From contig JACQDB010000138.1 in the NCBI GenBank assembly GCA_016201275.1, forward strand, positions 62,001-126,000: 64,000 bases of DNA. Direction: 5' to 3'. Source of the stretch: Acidobacteriota bacterium (GTDB lineage: Bacteria > Acidobacteriota > Blastocatellia > UBA7656). A program made the position numbers and the translations under genes. The notes below the pieces were generated by a model. It made no database searches and was not told the origin of the DNA. It saw only the letters and a program-made list of their open reading frames with translations. The stretch's first letter is position 1; each line of letters starts with the position of its first letter. Shown piece by piece: positions 50,556 to 59,121 of this stretch.

Positions 50556-51743
50556 CTATTTGATCAAAAGCGGGGCAACACTGCCATCATTATACACCTT
50601 GTCGTGTGGTACATCGGCTCGTGGCTCGGTGCCTGACCAGCCATCTGGCCAGGTGTTTTCGGCAATCAAAAACTCTATGCGCGTTCGCTCCTCGTCAGTG
50701 ATCAAACGGATTTCCGGGCGACTCGATAGCCGCGCTTCGTTGTTGACCTGCTGTTGAATATCAAGAACGACAGACAAGCCGTAGCGTCTGGCATCGAACG
50801 TCAGCGGTCCCATGCGTTGCTGCTTGCTGGCGAGCGTTCCATCTTTGCGCTTATCGCCTCCGGGTTTGCGTAACCGATTGCCCGGCTTCTTCAATTCAGC
50901 ATAAAGCTGGCGCAGTCCGCGAAGCGGCGCAAGGTATGACCAGCCGGGTTGCTTCAAAACCACTTCAAGCGCACGGTCTTCTGTTACCAGATTGCATCCG
51001 ATGCAGCCGGTTCGGGTATTGATGTTTTCCGCTTCAAGCCCGCCGTAGGCTTCGCAGATCAGGCGGGTAGAGAAGCCGAGCGCTGGCGCTTGCGTCTGTA
51101 GCCACGCCCATACATTGCACGGTCGCCAATGAAGAATGGGTGCGAGGATATCGGTTGCCGATGCGGGCAACGATTCCTGATACCAGCCCTGCCCACATTC
51201 ACCACCGTCGCGTGTGCAACTCGTTATGATTCGTAGATCGCGTTGCGCGCTTTCGCCGAGTCGGACGCCGGTCAGCGTCAACACCTTCTCGCCCTTCTCA
51301 CGCGCAATTTCTTCGACCGGCAATTTCATGGGCAACACCTTGAGTTTTTCCGTACACCAGCGAAAGCGATTTGATGGAGGTGGCACGCCACGCCCAAACA
51401 TATAGACGAAGAACCGATGATCTAAGGCGGGCTTCACGATCCGCACATCGAAGCCCAGTTCGCGCATTTCGTTCATGATCTGTTTGGCGCAGGCAAAAAG
51501 CGCAGGGTTTTCGAGCAACGTATCGGCAAGCAGGATGGTAAAGCTTTGTGGTGCGGGGATGCGACCTTCACTGATTAAATGCGCGGCGACGGTAATCATT
51601 GTCGTCGAATCCTTGCCCATCGAATAGGCGGCGCACCAATGGCGATACCTGGAGCCGTAGGCGGTGAGCGACTCGGCGGTTAGCTCAATTGCTTCGCGCA
51701 AAGTCAATTTCAACTCTTCAAACAGACTGGGATGATTGGTCAT
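50556..51743 (-). CDS. DndC-like PAPS-reductase-family sulfurtransferase (PP-loop)
   Basis: 395 aa. The PP-loop SMGKDST at 41-47 activates with ATP. ADTLLENP (73-80), FGRGVPPPSNRFRWCTEKL (about 116-133), TGVRLGES (158-165) and TGCIGC (245-250) match the order of conserved blocks in DndC, which puts sulfur into the DNA backbone. C130 and the CxxC at 247/250, with C176 and C183, could bind an Fe-S cluster. No dndB, D or E partner is seen in the window. It overlaps the upstream PP-loop gene by ATGA. The exact substrate is unknown. Confidence 0.82.
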   Translation of the reverse strand: MTNHPSLFEELKLTLREAIELTAESLTAYGSRYRHWCAAYSMGKDSTTMITVAAHLISEGRIPAPQSFTILLADTLLENPALFACAKQIMNEMRELGFDVRIVKPALDHRFFVYMFGRGVPPPSNRFRWCTEKLKVLPMKLPVEEIAREKGEKVLTLTGVRLGESAQRDLRIITSCTRDGGECGQGWYQESLPASATDILAPILHWRPCNVWAWLQTQAPALGFSTRLICEAYGGLEAENINTRTGCIGCNLVTEDRALEVVLKQPGWSYLAPLRGLRQLYAELKKPGNRLRKPGGDKRKDGTLASKQQRMGPLTFDARRYGLSVVLDIQQQVNNEARLSSRPEIRLITDEERTRIEFLIAENTWPDGWSGTEPRADVPHDKVYNDGSVAPLLIK

Positions 51744-52852
51744 GGTTTAGATTCCCACCGAGCGTTTATGAGTTCCTGGTATCTGGCGATGATTGAATCC
51801 GGCTCAGTGAATCCGGTTGCAATTCCCACGGCTTGCGAAACACTGTGCCGAACTTCTGAGAGCATCACTGCCTCATCAAAGGTCGGCACAGCAACCGGCC
51901 AACCTTTAACATAGAGCATGGATTTCGGAATATGCGCTTCTGCCGCTTCCCGTTGTCTCGCTCTCTGTTTGGCTTCAAGTAGTAAATCCAGCGTACCCAC
52001 AGGCAAAAGATGAGGCGCAATATCACCGAGCCATTGACCGGATTGGAAGCTGAAGGTTGTTTCAATTTCGAGCGCCACCATCTCGCGGTACAGCTCTGCG
52101 TTATCCTCGCACTTGCTGGCGGCGCGCAGATCATTCTGCGAACCCAAGATGCAAAAGCAACAACTGACACGGGATGAACCAAAAACGGTATAGGCTTCAT
52201 GCAGAGGAAAGTTCTTTGCTTTAAGCAATGGAAAAACATGAGCCTCCATCTTGAAATCAAGAATCGGATGCCAGTCAATGATGGTCATCATTGAAGAGAT
52301 CGCGCGCTCTTTACAAACAGGTTTCTTTGCGCGAGCCGGGCTTTCCTCCCGTCGAATGCCCGTAACTGAAATAACCGTCTGGCCTTTGAATCGCTTTGCC
52401 AGATAGCGCGAGATGATCGCGGTCTTCAACTCGGAAGTACAAAAGCGCATCGAAGGCGTTGACCAGGGCAAGATGAGTTTTACGCATTCAAGAGCGGCAT
52501 ATCGCGCGACGTTGTTACGCCAGCGCTGTTGCCAGCGCGCCAGCATATCGCCCGATTCTCGCCGCACTACTATCAATTCAAGCCCTAATACTTTTGCGAG
52601 GCGTTCACAGGTTGGAAGTGAGTCTTTCCATTCAGTACGCCCGAGGTCACTGTGGATCAAGATGCGTTCGCCTGCGTGGCCAACCGAATCAAGATAATCA
52701 GATAACGCGAAGGCAACCGCGCAGGAATCCTTCCCGCCTGAAACACCGATGGCGATGGGCGCGCCATCGGCAATTTGCTGAGAGATTTCTGGAGTTATAC
52801 AAATTTCGAGCGTCTTATTCGGCAAGCCTTCGAGAGCAATCCGGTTATTCAT
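51740..52852 (-). CDS. Second PAPS-reductase-family PP-loop protein
   Basis: 370 aa. VSGGKDS at 37-43, MRFCTSELK (135-143, C138), TGIRREES (164-171) and a CCxC at 231-234 in SRVSCCFCILG make it a PP-loop ATPase of the phosphoadenosine phosphosulfate reductase family, of the type common in phages. Fused or adjacent partners in such families transfer sulfur or modify nucleotides; here it is coupled by ATGA to the DndC-like gene downstream. Confidence 0.82.
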   Translation of the reverse strand: MNNRIALEGLPNKTLEICITPEISQQIADGAPIAIGVSGGKDSCAVAFALSDYLDSVGHAGERILIHSDLGRTEWKDSLPTCERLAKVLGLELIVVRRESGDMLARWQQRWRNNVARYAALECVKLILPWSTPSMRFCTSELKTAIISRYLAKRFKGQTVISVTGIRREESPARAKKPVCKERAISSMMTIIDWHPILDFKMEAHVFPLLKAKNFPLHEAYTVFGSSRVSCCFCILGSQNDLRAASKCEDNAELYREMVALEIETTFSFQSGQWLGDIAPHLLPVGTLDLLLEAKQRARQREAAEAHIPKSMLYVKGWPVAVPTFDEAVMLSEVRHSVSQAVGIATGFTEPDSIIARYQELINARWESKP

Positions 52853-52956
52853 TTTCCATTACTCGCTTTTTGAACTGGATGGACGGCGCGATCAATAACA
52901 GCGCCACAATAAAGGTCAATGCAAGTAAGTTTCTTCTTCTGCTTATGAGCGTTCAT
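52849..52956 (-). CDS. 35-residue ORF coupled at both ends, frame uncertain
   Basis: Begins with ATGA at the stop of the ASCH gene and ends with ATGA at the next start, a tight arrangement. The encoded peptide has KKLTCIDLYCGA, which faintly recalls the first motif of C5-cytosine methylases but stops there. A competing frame across the same bases encodes RRRN, a 17-residue hydrophobic stretch and KKR, a better membrane-peptide profile, but without a usual start codon. Confidence 0.35.
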   Translation of the reverse strand: MNAHKQKKKLTCIDLYCGAVIDRAVHPVQKASNGK

Positions 52957-53423
52957 GATGTTTTTAGCTGCTCCCGTATTTGTTGTTCGATCTCTGGCGG
53001 TACTTGCCACAGGCCGAGCGCGCCACGACAGGAAATCGGTTTTGCTACTCGCACCGGATCGCATAGCTCTATGGCTATACGACCTGAAGAATAATCGCCA
53101 AAGGCGAGTTCCTGACTTGATAAGGTTTGCCGGATGTTTTGCGTTTGCCAGGTCTGCGCGATGCGGGCGCATCCGACGATTTCACCGAGTGGCAGTTGCG
53201 CCCAGTCGGTGAAATTGTGTGCAGCAAGAACCGACCTGAAAGGTTCGGTCTTGCATAAATCCTTTGCCCACTTCGGGAAGGTCTTTGCCGCGTGGATGGC
53301 GACAATTTGTTGGCGTGGTGTCCATTGCCAGCTGCGAGTCTCATATTGCTTTTCAGCCTGCCCTTTTGCGTTAATTAAAACGACGAGTGTCGCCCAAGGT
53401 TGAGTTAGTGAAAGAGCTTTCAA
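52953..53423 (-). CDS. ASCH-domain protein (156 aa)
   Basis: TTG 53,423 is preferred because AAGGAGG lies 5 bases upstream and the conserved ASCH start LSLTQPWATLVV follows directly. The upstream ATG at 53,492 has no such site. YETRSWQW, IVAIHAAKTF, LPLGEIVGCARI and RGALGLW are the usual ASCH blocks. A role in RNA or modified-base recognition is likely from the family; no partner is evident beyond the PP-loop genes that follow. Confidence 0.8.
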   Translation of the reverse strand: MKALSLTQPWATLVVLINAKGQAEKQYETRSWQWTPRQQIVAIHAAKTFPKWAKDLCKTEPFRSVLAAHNFTDWAQLPLGEIVGCARIAQTWQTQNIRQTLSSQELAFGDYSSGRIAIELCDPVRVAKPISCRGALGLWQVPPEIEQQIREQLKTS

Positions 53424-53500
53424 ATTGCCTCCTTGTTTGATCACTGCCGCGATTCGATGCGACAGAGTACGCCGTGAAATAGACAACGCCAAATGCTTGT

Positions 53501-56500
53501 TCAGGTAAAATCAAAAAGCCCGACGGCTTCATGCTGAGTAGGCGTCGTCAGCTCGGACAGTTGTTCGTATTGCTCTTTGTCGAGTGTGTTCAGTTTTGTT
53601 TTGTCGCCGTCTGCGCCTTGGTTGAGCGCCCGGTCAATGATCTCCAGCTTCTCCACCAGCGTGACCGCCATCTTCGCGTCGAGCGAGCCTTCCAGCACCA
53701 GATGCTGAACCAAGACGGAATCGCGTTGACCGATGCGATGAACGCGATCTTCGGCCTGGGCTAAATTCGCTGGCGTCCAATCAAGTTCCGCAAAGACAAT
53801 ATGCGAAGATGCAGTAAGCGTCAGGCCGACGCCGGCGGCGCGAATGTTGCCAACGAAGACCTGACAACTGGGGTCGGTTTGAAAGCGGTCAACCGCCTGC
53901 TGGCGGTCGCTGGTTTCCAGACCGTTGATGGTTTTCAGATTCGCTGAAACTTCGCCGGTGACGATGACCGCGCGATTACCGAAGGGCGCAGCAATCTGCT
54001 TGATCACCTCAGTATGCCAGGCCATGACAACAACCTTATAGGTCGAGTCGTCTTCGACGAGCGAACGGATGTGATTGATCACGTATGGAACTTTGGCGAT
54101 TGCCGTGTCGTGGCGAAGTTTTGCCATCTCCTCAAAGGCGGCTGACATGCCTTTTTTCAGGCTGGCAACAGCGACTTTGTATTCGGCATCGTTATCGCCT
54201 GCCTTCGCCTGTTGAACCGCGGCCTTCAGTTTTTCAAGCTCACGCTCGCGCTCGTTCCAAGCATTGATCTCGGCGCGCAAAATACTGGAAGCCCTGGAGT
54301 CGTCGAGCGCAAATTCAATAATCTGGCGACGCTTGGGCGGAAGCTCCGTCAATACCTCTGATTTGAGTCGCCGGCACATGATTGTGGCGCGCAACTTATC
54401 CTGCAATTCGGCAAGCCGACGCTCTCGCTGCGTGTAGGAGATGGCGCAGTAGCGTTGAGTAAATTTCAGGCGGCTGTCCCACGTCAGGGGGTCGAGCGTC
54501 TGCAGGAGGTCGAAGACCTCCTCTACGCGATTCAGGAGCGGCGTCCCGGTGATCGCGCCCTTGCGGCGGGCGGCGCGCAACAGCGCCTGAGCGCAAGCCC
54601 CTCGCTGAGAATCGCGATTTAAAATCATGTGGCTTTCATCGGCAAATACCGCATCCCATTCAAACCCCAGAGAGCCGAGACCATCCACAACCATGCTCTG
54701 TTTCTTCTGGCCTTCGCGCTTCGACTCCTTATGCCAGTCGAGATGTTTGGGCAGAATGTCATAGTTGGCGATAACAATATCGGCTGCCTGGAATTTCCAT
54801 ACCGAGGTTCGAGAATCAGCGATCAGAATGCGGCGGCGGATGACCAGCCATTTATTGAGTTCCCGATACCAAACCAATTTCAAACTCGCTGGACATAGGA
54901 TTAATATTTTCTTCATTGAAGAAATCATGTTCATGATCCCGATTGCCTGAATCGTGTTGTGAGTTACAACGAAATCATCGGTAACATAAAGTTTTTTGAT
55001 CGAGTCTATTGCAATACACTTGGTCTGACATTTCCCGGCGTAAGAGATGTTTGTTATTTTCCTTTTAATTGGTTTATTTGTTCGCGGAGATAGATTCGCT
55101 CTCTTGCGAGATAATCGAAAGACCCATGAGGGATCGCTCAACCCCACCGAGACCGCATAGGTAATTCGGTAGTTTTTACCCTTGAATTTTGATTGGTAAC
55201 TGCATATCCCAGCAATGCCACCCAAAGACCTAATAAGGTGACTGACATCCTCAGCCAAACGATTACTACTCGTATAAAACACAGCACCATTTTTCCCTTT
55301 AGCCGCCGTTCCATCCGTATCCATTAAACCTTGAAGTAGGGCAATCCTTTGTTCAACAGAGGCAAATAGATAGATATTAGGAATGAACTTTTCCCATGCC
55401 CTTAGCTTGTAGAGTCCTAAATTTCGATATGCAACTTTAATTTTGTTTCTGTTCCACGTATGTCCGGGCTGAGAGATCATGTAGGCATAATCCGCTACCT
55501 GGCGAACGCGAAGTCCGTTAGGAAGCACTTTGGACACATTATCAAGTATCTCTTGATCGGTAGTTGCGAATATTACATTGTCTCCTGTTGTGCTTCCGTC
55601 TCCAATAAGGACTCCGAGTAAATAGGGATCCAAGGGCAATTCTGCTTTTTCAAATTGTATCGGGTTAGCGATTGGAATGGTAAACCTGTATTTTCCATCT
55701 GATTCCTTAAGCCCTTTATTTAGAATTTCTTTTGTCGTGAGAACGGCAATTTTATTTTCTATCGGGCGGCGACGCCTGATTTCAACTTCCCACAAATGTT
55801 CTAAAGTTGCATGAGATTTTACCCCGTCGCTGAAGGTAAATTCATAAACATCTTGTTCCCCTTGCGGATAAACTCCTACCACCTTCGTAGGCAAGCCATC
55901 TACGCCAATAACAGAATCGCCTTTCTGTATATCATTCATTGTCACCCAGCCCGAAGGGGTTAGCAATTTGGAGTATAAAGGCTGCGCTTTACCTAAACCC
56001 ATTTCGTCAGCAAGTAAAACTCCCCTTGAATTTTCAAAACACTTCAAGCCAAAAGCTACCCCCGCGCGTTGGTACGGCAGATAATCGTCCCGGAGATTGG
56101 CGGGCCTAGGAATCGCAATCGCGGCATCTATGGCGCGACTGGCGGCCTTTGCCTCTTCCATCTCCCGGCGCACGCGTTGCAGATACTCGCCGCACGAAGC
56201 ATTGGCGTATTGCACAAGCAATGACGCGCGTTCGGCGTCGGTCGTCCACCAGTGCCCGGCTTTATGGTCCCAGGTGAAACCCGCGTCTTTGGCCAACGCC
56301 TTGTGTTCCTTCTCGGAGAGAAAGACAAACCCGTCGCCCTGGCATTTGAGCACCGTCGGTTGTTTCGGCCTGGCGACGATCTGCATCAGCCGTTCGCGCA
56401 ATTCTCCTTCGGCATAGTGGCGAAGGCGGGCGGCGATCAAAATGTCTTCGGTAAACCAGTAGCGGTCTTGCGGAAGGGGCGCTTTGTAATTGAATTGAAA

Positions 56501-56599
56501 GCCTGCCCGTTTCGGTATCTCTTTCTCGGCAAACGTACAGCAACAGATGAACCGCTCAACGCCCTGAATCCGGCGGGCGATCAACTTGATTGGTGACAT
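53501..56599 (-). CDS. SNF2-family helicase interrupted by an intein
   Basis: The precursor is 1032 aa; removal of the 344-aa intein leaves 688. The N-terminal region (1-170) has HARP-like GFxW repeats (AGFTWDHKAGHWWTTD). Walker A GLGK|T is split at K204 by the intein. The helicase continues with DAVFADESH (649-657), TGTPLLNR, and EDRVHRIGQRDSV. SNF2/SMARCAL1-like enzymes remodel replication forks or DNA-protein complexes; related genes occur in phage replication and restriction islands. ATG 56,599 follows a terminator region. Confidence 0.92.
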   Translation of the reverse strand: MSPIKLIARRIQGVERFICCCTFAEKEIPKRAGFQFNYKAPLPQDRYWFTEDILIAARLRHYAEGELRERLMQIVARPKQPTVLKCQGDGFVFLSEKEHKALAKDAGFTWDHKAGHWWTTDAERASLLVQYANASCGEYLQRVRREMEEAKAASRAIDAAIAIPRPANLRDDYLPYQRAGVAFGLKCFENSRGVLLADEMGLGKAQPLYSKLLTPSGWVTMNDIQKGDSVIGVDGLPTKVVGVYPQGEQDVYEFTFSDGVKSHATLEHLWEVEIRRRRPIENKIAVLTTKEILNKGLKESDGKYRFTIPIANPIQFEKAELPLDPYLLGVLIGDGSTTGDNVIFATTDQEILDNVSKVLPNGLRVRQVADYAYMISQPGHTWNRNKIKVAYRNLGLYKLRAWEKFIPNIYLFASVEQRIALLQGLMDTDGTAAKGKNGAVFYTSSNRLAEDVSHLIRSLGGIAGICSYQSKFKGKNYRITYAVSVGLSDPSWVFRLSRKRANLSPRTNKPIKRKITNISYAGKCQTKCIAIDSIKKLYVTDDFVVTHNTIQAIGIMNMISSMKKILILCPASLKLVWYRELNKWLVIRRRILIADSRTSVWKFQAADIVIANYDILPKHLDWHKESKREGQKKQSMVVDGLGSLGFEWDAVFADESHMILNRDSQRGACAQALLRAARRKGAITGTPLLNRVEEVFDLLQTLDPLTWDSRLKFTQRYCAISYTQRERRLAELQDKLRATIMCRRLKSEVLTELPPKRRQIIEFALDDSRASSILRAEINAWNERERELEKLKAAVQQAKAGDNDAEYKVAVASLKKGMSAAFEEMAKLRHDTAIAKVPYVINHIRSLVEDDSTYKVVVMAWHTEVIKQIAAPFGNRAVIVTGEVSANLKTINGLETSDRQQAVDRFQTDPSCQVFVGNIRAAGVGLTLTASSHIVFAELDWTPANLAQAEDRVHRIGQRDSVLVQHLVLEGSLDAKMAVTLVEKLEIIDRALNQGADGDKTKLNTLDKEQYEQLSELTTPTQHEAVGLFDFT
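54956..55987 (-). mobile_element. Probable class 3 intein with LAGLIDADG homing endonuclease
   Basis: 344 aa, inserted between the Lys and Thr of the helicase Walker A motif (GLGK|A...HN|TIQA). It starts with Ala1 instead of Cys/Ser. Block B has HLWEVE (Trp66), block F KCIAIDS (Cys324), and the end VTHN has Thr342, His343, Asn344: together the Trp-Cys-Thr triplet known from class 3 inteins. The two LAGLIDADG motifs are LLGVLIGDG (123-131) and LQGLMDTDG (218-226). The extein +1 residue is Thr. Splicing is predicted, not shown. Confidence 0.85.
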
Positions 56600-56612
56600 A
56601 CTGAAATTGCTC

Positions 56613-56641
56613 CAAAAAAAAGGCGAGTCCAGTGACTCGCC
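56613..56641 (-). terminator. Minus-strand intrinsic terminator
   Basis: GGCGAGTC (56,622-56,629) and GACTCGCC (56,634-56,641) with a 4-nt loop; on the minus strand the stem is followed by eight or more T. It ends transcripts from the zinc-finger gene and separates them from the helicase gene. Confidence 0.88.
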
Positions 56642-56642
56642 T

Positions 56643-57068
56643 TCAGGCTAAAGGTTGATTTTCGGGTTTCTTTCTTCGAAGTTTCAATGGGTAGGTTGCA
56701 GACGATTTGACGCGCCGATTCTGCTCTATCCGATGAATCCGACAATACACAAAACGGGTAATCGGCCTGCCGCAATCCGGGCATAGATTGGCTGCCCGTC
56801 GTTTTTCGCGCAAGTGCCGCACGCTCCGATTTCTCCGCTTTTTGCAGGCACCGCACAGGAGGTTGTTCTCGATCTTCGTTCCGCACTCATAGCAGAGATG
56901 TGCGCTTTTGCGCGCCTCGATTAGCGCCAGTCGGCTTCGCTTCATCTTATTGCGGCAGCGATTGCAACGCCTCAGGTCCTCCCGTTCTCGCGGATTCCCG
57001 CATTGCAGGCAGCAACCCAGACGAATTCTTGCGGCTTGGGTTTTGGTCAACGGTTTGCCCCCTCCCAT
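56643..57068 (-). CDS. Cysteine-rich zinc-knuckle protein (141 aa)
   Basis: Very basic, with repeated CxxC pairs: CCLQCG, CNRC, CYECG, CGAC, CPDCG, and a C-x-x-H (CRIHR). This suggests several zinc knuckles binding DNA or RNA. The start overlaps the end of the next upstream gene (57,047). Family not recognised; HNH-endonuclease remnants or ribosomal-like zinc proteins share this look. Confidence 0.65.
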   Translation of the reverse strand: MGGGKPLTKTQAARIRLGCCLQCGNPREREDLRRCNRCRNKMKRSRLALIEARKSAHLCYECGTKIENNLLCGACKKRRNRSVRHLREKRRAANLCPDCGRPITRFVYCRIHRIEQNRRVKSSATYPLKLRRKKPENQPLA

Positions 57069-57997
57069 TTTTCTAATAATTCGAGCGGCAACGTGCGGTG
57101 AAGACGTGGAAGTTGCCCTTCTCTTTTAAATTCAACTCGCGCCATCCAGCCAGGTTCGGCCTTCTGCTTCGCCGTGTTTTTCATTTTTCGCGAATAGATC
57201 ACGGTGAGAATTTCACCGATTCGTCCGGCGCATTGTGGATCCTCTGACTTGCAAATCACCAGGTCGTTAGTGACCAGGTTAAGGGGGCGAGGCGGAGCTT
57301 GAAACTTTGCTACGCCCCAGCGCTTGCCGGTTTTGCGGATGTTGACCGCCTGATAAATGCTTCCGGATCGCCAATCCTGTCGGAGGATGATTTTCATCAG
57401 TCGAAGCATGAGGCTGCGGCGAACCTCGCGTTCCAATTCCGGTGGTGGGTTATTCCAGTCTATCTGTTTGATCACCAGCAGGTCAGCCGGGTCGGTGTAG
57501 ATCAAATGGCAGCCGCGAAAAAACGGCAGCTCCCCGCGTTTCATATAACTTTGAATCGTGTGGACGGGAATGCCGGTTACGCGCTCAATCCGATGAATCG
57601 TCCAGCCCCAGCGCTTCCGTGTGTTCAGTCCCAGGTCGTAGAGCCGGCGCTTGACGGCATTAACGCCGCGCCGTAAGTCGTGAGCAATCTGGTGGCGCGG
57701 CAGAACGCCACAGGCTTCTTTCAAATACCAGTCTTCGAGTTCTGACCACGGCAGCCAGTCGCGGTTGATGAATACGCCAGCCGCCTCCCAGGCTTCGACG
57801 AAAGAGGGAAAGACATTCAGAATCCCCGACCACGAAGGATAAACCCTGTCCCACATCTTACGGCCTTCATCTTCGAGCGTTGCCAGCCGCCAGGCCTCGG
57901 TGCTGCATGGCGCGTGTCGGTGATGCAGGAAAAAGAGGCGTAGTCCTTCGATAATGCGTTCCCTTGTCCAGTAGACTCGACTTCTTCGTTTACGCAT
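57047..57997 (-). CDS. HTH DNA-binding protein of phage accessory type (316 aa)
   Basis: ATG 57,997 overlaps the ParB-like stop by 8 bases; an earlier in-frame ATG lies inside that gene. The N-terminus (VYWTRERIIEGLRLFFLHH...PSWSGILNVFPSFVEAWEAAG) resembles repeats associated with homing endonucleases. A middle HTH of MerR/excisionase type (TIHRIERVTGIPVHTIQSYMKRGELPFF) follows. The C-terminal half is beta-rich. Regulation or DNA binding is likely; target unknown. Confidence 0.6.
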   Translation of the reverse strand: MRKRRSRVYWTRERIIEGLRLFFLHHRHAPCSTEAWRLATLEDEGRKMWDRVYPSWSGILNVFPSFVEAWEAAGVFINRDWLPWSELEDWYLKEACGVLPRHQIAHDLRRGVNAVKRRLYDLGLNTRKRWGWTIHRIERVTGIPVHTIQSYMKRGELPFFRGCHLIYTDPADLLVIKQIDWNNPPPELEREVRRSLMLRLMKIILRQDWRSGSIYQAVNIRKTGKRWGVAKFQAPPRPLNLVTNDLVICKSEDPQCAGRIGEILTVIYSRKMKNTAKQKAEPGWMARVEFKREGQLPRLHRTLPLELLEKWEGANR

Positions 57998-58874
57998 GAT
58001 GCTCCGTGATGGCTTTAATGAGTTGGGGCAGCGGGCAGGACGCGCAAATATTATTTTCGGTCGTCGCCGAATAGTCGCGCAATCCACAGGCGCAGCATTG
58101 GGTTTCCAGCACCGCGTAAAGCTCGGCATAGGTGATAGCCCGATCAGGCTCTCGTCTCAGCAGGGCAACCGCATCCTTGCGCTGCACACCCGCGAGAATC
58201 GGTTCATGGGTTTTTCGCTGGTATTTTTCCTGCGCCTCTCCTTCGCTCGCTTCGATCAACTTCTGGAGCCGGGCAATCGGCAAAGCCCTCCTTGATGCCA
58301 TGACTGCATAGCGGCGCTGGCGCTCACCATCCTGCACCCGTGCAAGATAGGGAATAATGGCGGTCGGCATATCGCGCGACCGGTAGAGCGCCTGCACCTC
58401 CGGCTGTAGTTTGAGAATCGTTCGGCGTCCCTGAATGTGAGCCGGAACCACGCCCGTCGCGCGGGCGATGGCCATTTGCGACATCCCCGAATCCAGGAGC
58501 CGTTGATAGGCAACGGCCTCTTCATAAGGCGAGAGGTCCTGCCGCTGAACATTTTCAACAACCATGATTTCGAGTTGCTGCTGCTCCGTCAGATTCTGCA
58601 CGATGACGCGGACGCGCCCGACTTCGGCGACGATACAGGCCAGTCGGCGGCGATGCCCGGCGACGACCCAACCCTGCGGGGTGACGGTCAGGGGTGAAAT
58701 CAGTCCTTGCGCGCGAATGGAATTTGCGAGATTGATGATCTCCGGGTCATTTGCTTGCAGCTCCAGGCGAGGGTTGAGCGGATTCGGTTTCAGACGCTCA
58801 ACATCCCAAACTTCAACAACGCCTGTAACGCCCTGTTTATTCTTATCCGGGAAGGGATTGTAGTGTGCGACCAT
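57990..58874 (-). CDS. ParB-like protein 1
   Basis: 294 aa from ATG 58,874, with AAGGAGG upstream; the ORF upstream of it crosses a terminator. ParB N-terminal features: LKPNPLNPR, AQGLISPLTV, VVAGHRRRLA (GHRRR at 73-77), ENVQRQDLSPYEEAVAYQRL, then an HTH (MSQMAIARATGVVPAHIQGR). The C-terminus has a Cys cluster (QCCACG, CASC). ParB/Srx-type proteins bind CTP and DNA sites; in phages they serve partition, replication or modification. Confidence 0.88.
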   Translation of the reverse strand: MVAHYNPFPDKNKQGVTGVVEVWDVERLKPNPLNPRLELQANDPEIINLANSIRAQGLISPLTVTPQGWVVAGHRRRLACIVAEVGRVRVIVQNLTEQQQLEIMVVENVQRQDLSPYEEAVAYQRLLDSGMSQMAIARATGVVPAHIQGRRTILKLQPEVQALYRSRDMPTAIIPYLARVQDGERQRRYAVMASRRALPIARLQKLIEASEGEAQEKYQRKTHEPILAGVQRKDAVALLRREPDRAITYAELYAVLETQCCACGLRDYSATTENNICASCPLPQLIKAITEHHA

Positions 58875-58887
58875 GTTTGCCTCCTTG

Positions 58888-58916
58888 AAAAACAGGGAGG
58901 CCGTTTGGCCTCCCTG
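58888..58916 (-). terminator. Minus-strand intrinsic terminator
   Basis: CAGGGAGGCC (58,893-58,902) with GGCCTCCCTG (58,907-58,916), loop of 4; on the minus strand it is followed by TTTTTC. Separates the small gene at 59,121 from ParB-like 1. Confidence 0.85.
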
Positions 58917-58935
58917 CGGTGGTTGGTGATTGTGT

Positions 58936-59121
58936 TTACCGCTCTTCGAGCGCCAGCGTCGCGCCGGCTCCGGGCGACAGCCCTTCGCGGTACCAGTCCG
59001 CCCAACGCAGTTCGGGCAGGTCTTCGATTGACAGAGAGGCATTCAGCTTTATCGCCTCATCTGCCAGTCGCATCCATTCATCGAAACTCAATGCTTCAAG
59101 CTTTGGTTTGGCTCTGCTCAT
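58936..59121 (-). CDS. Small acidic protein (61 aa)
   Basis: AAGGAG lies 7 bases before the ATG at 59,121. It overlaps the 3' end of ParB-like 2 by 26 bases. LSFDEWMRLADEAIKLNASLSIEDLPELRWADWYREG looks folded and helical. Function unknown, possibly a partner or inhibitor of the ParB-like protein. Confidence 0.6.
   Translation of the reverse strand: MSRAKPKLEALSFDEWMRLADEAIKLNASLSIEDLPELRWADWYREGLSPGAGATLALEER

Noticed and set aside
52561-53212. Plus-strand frames of 85-166 aa opposite the PP-loop and ASCH genes
   Set aside because: They are antisense to clear domain matches and show shadow-type residues.
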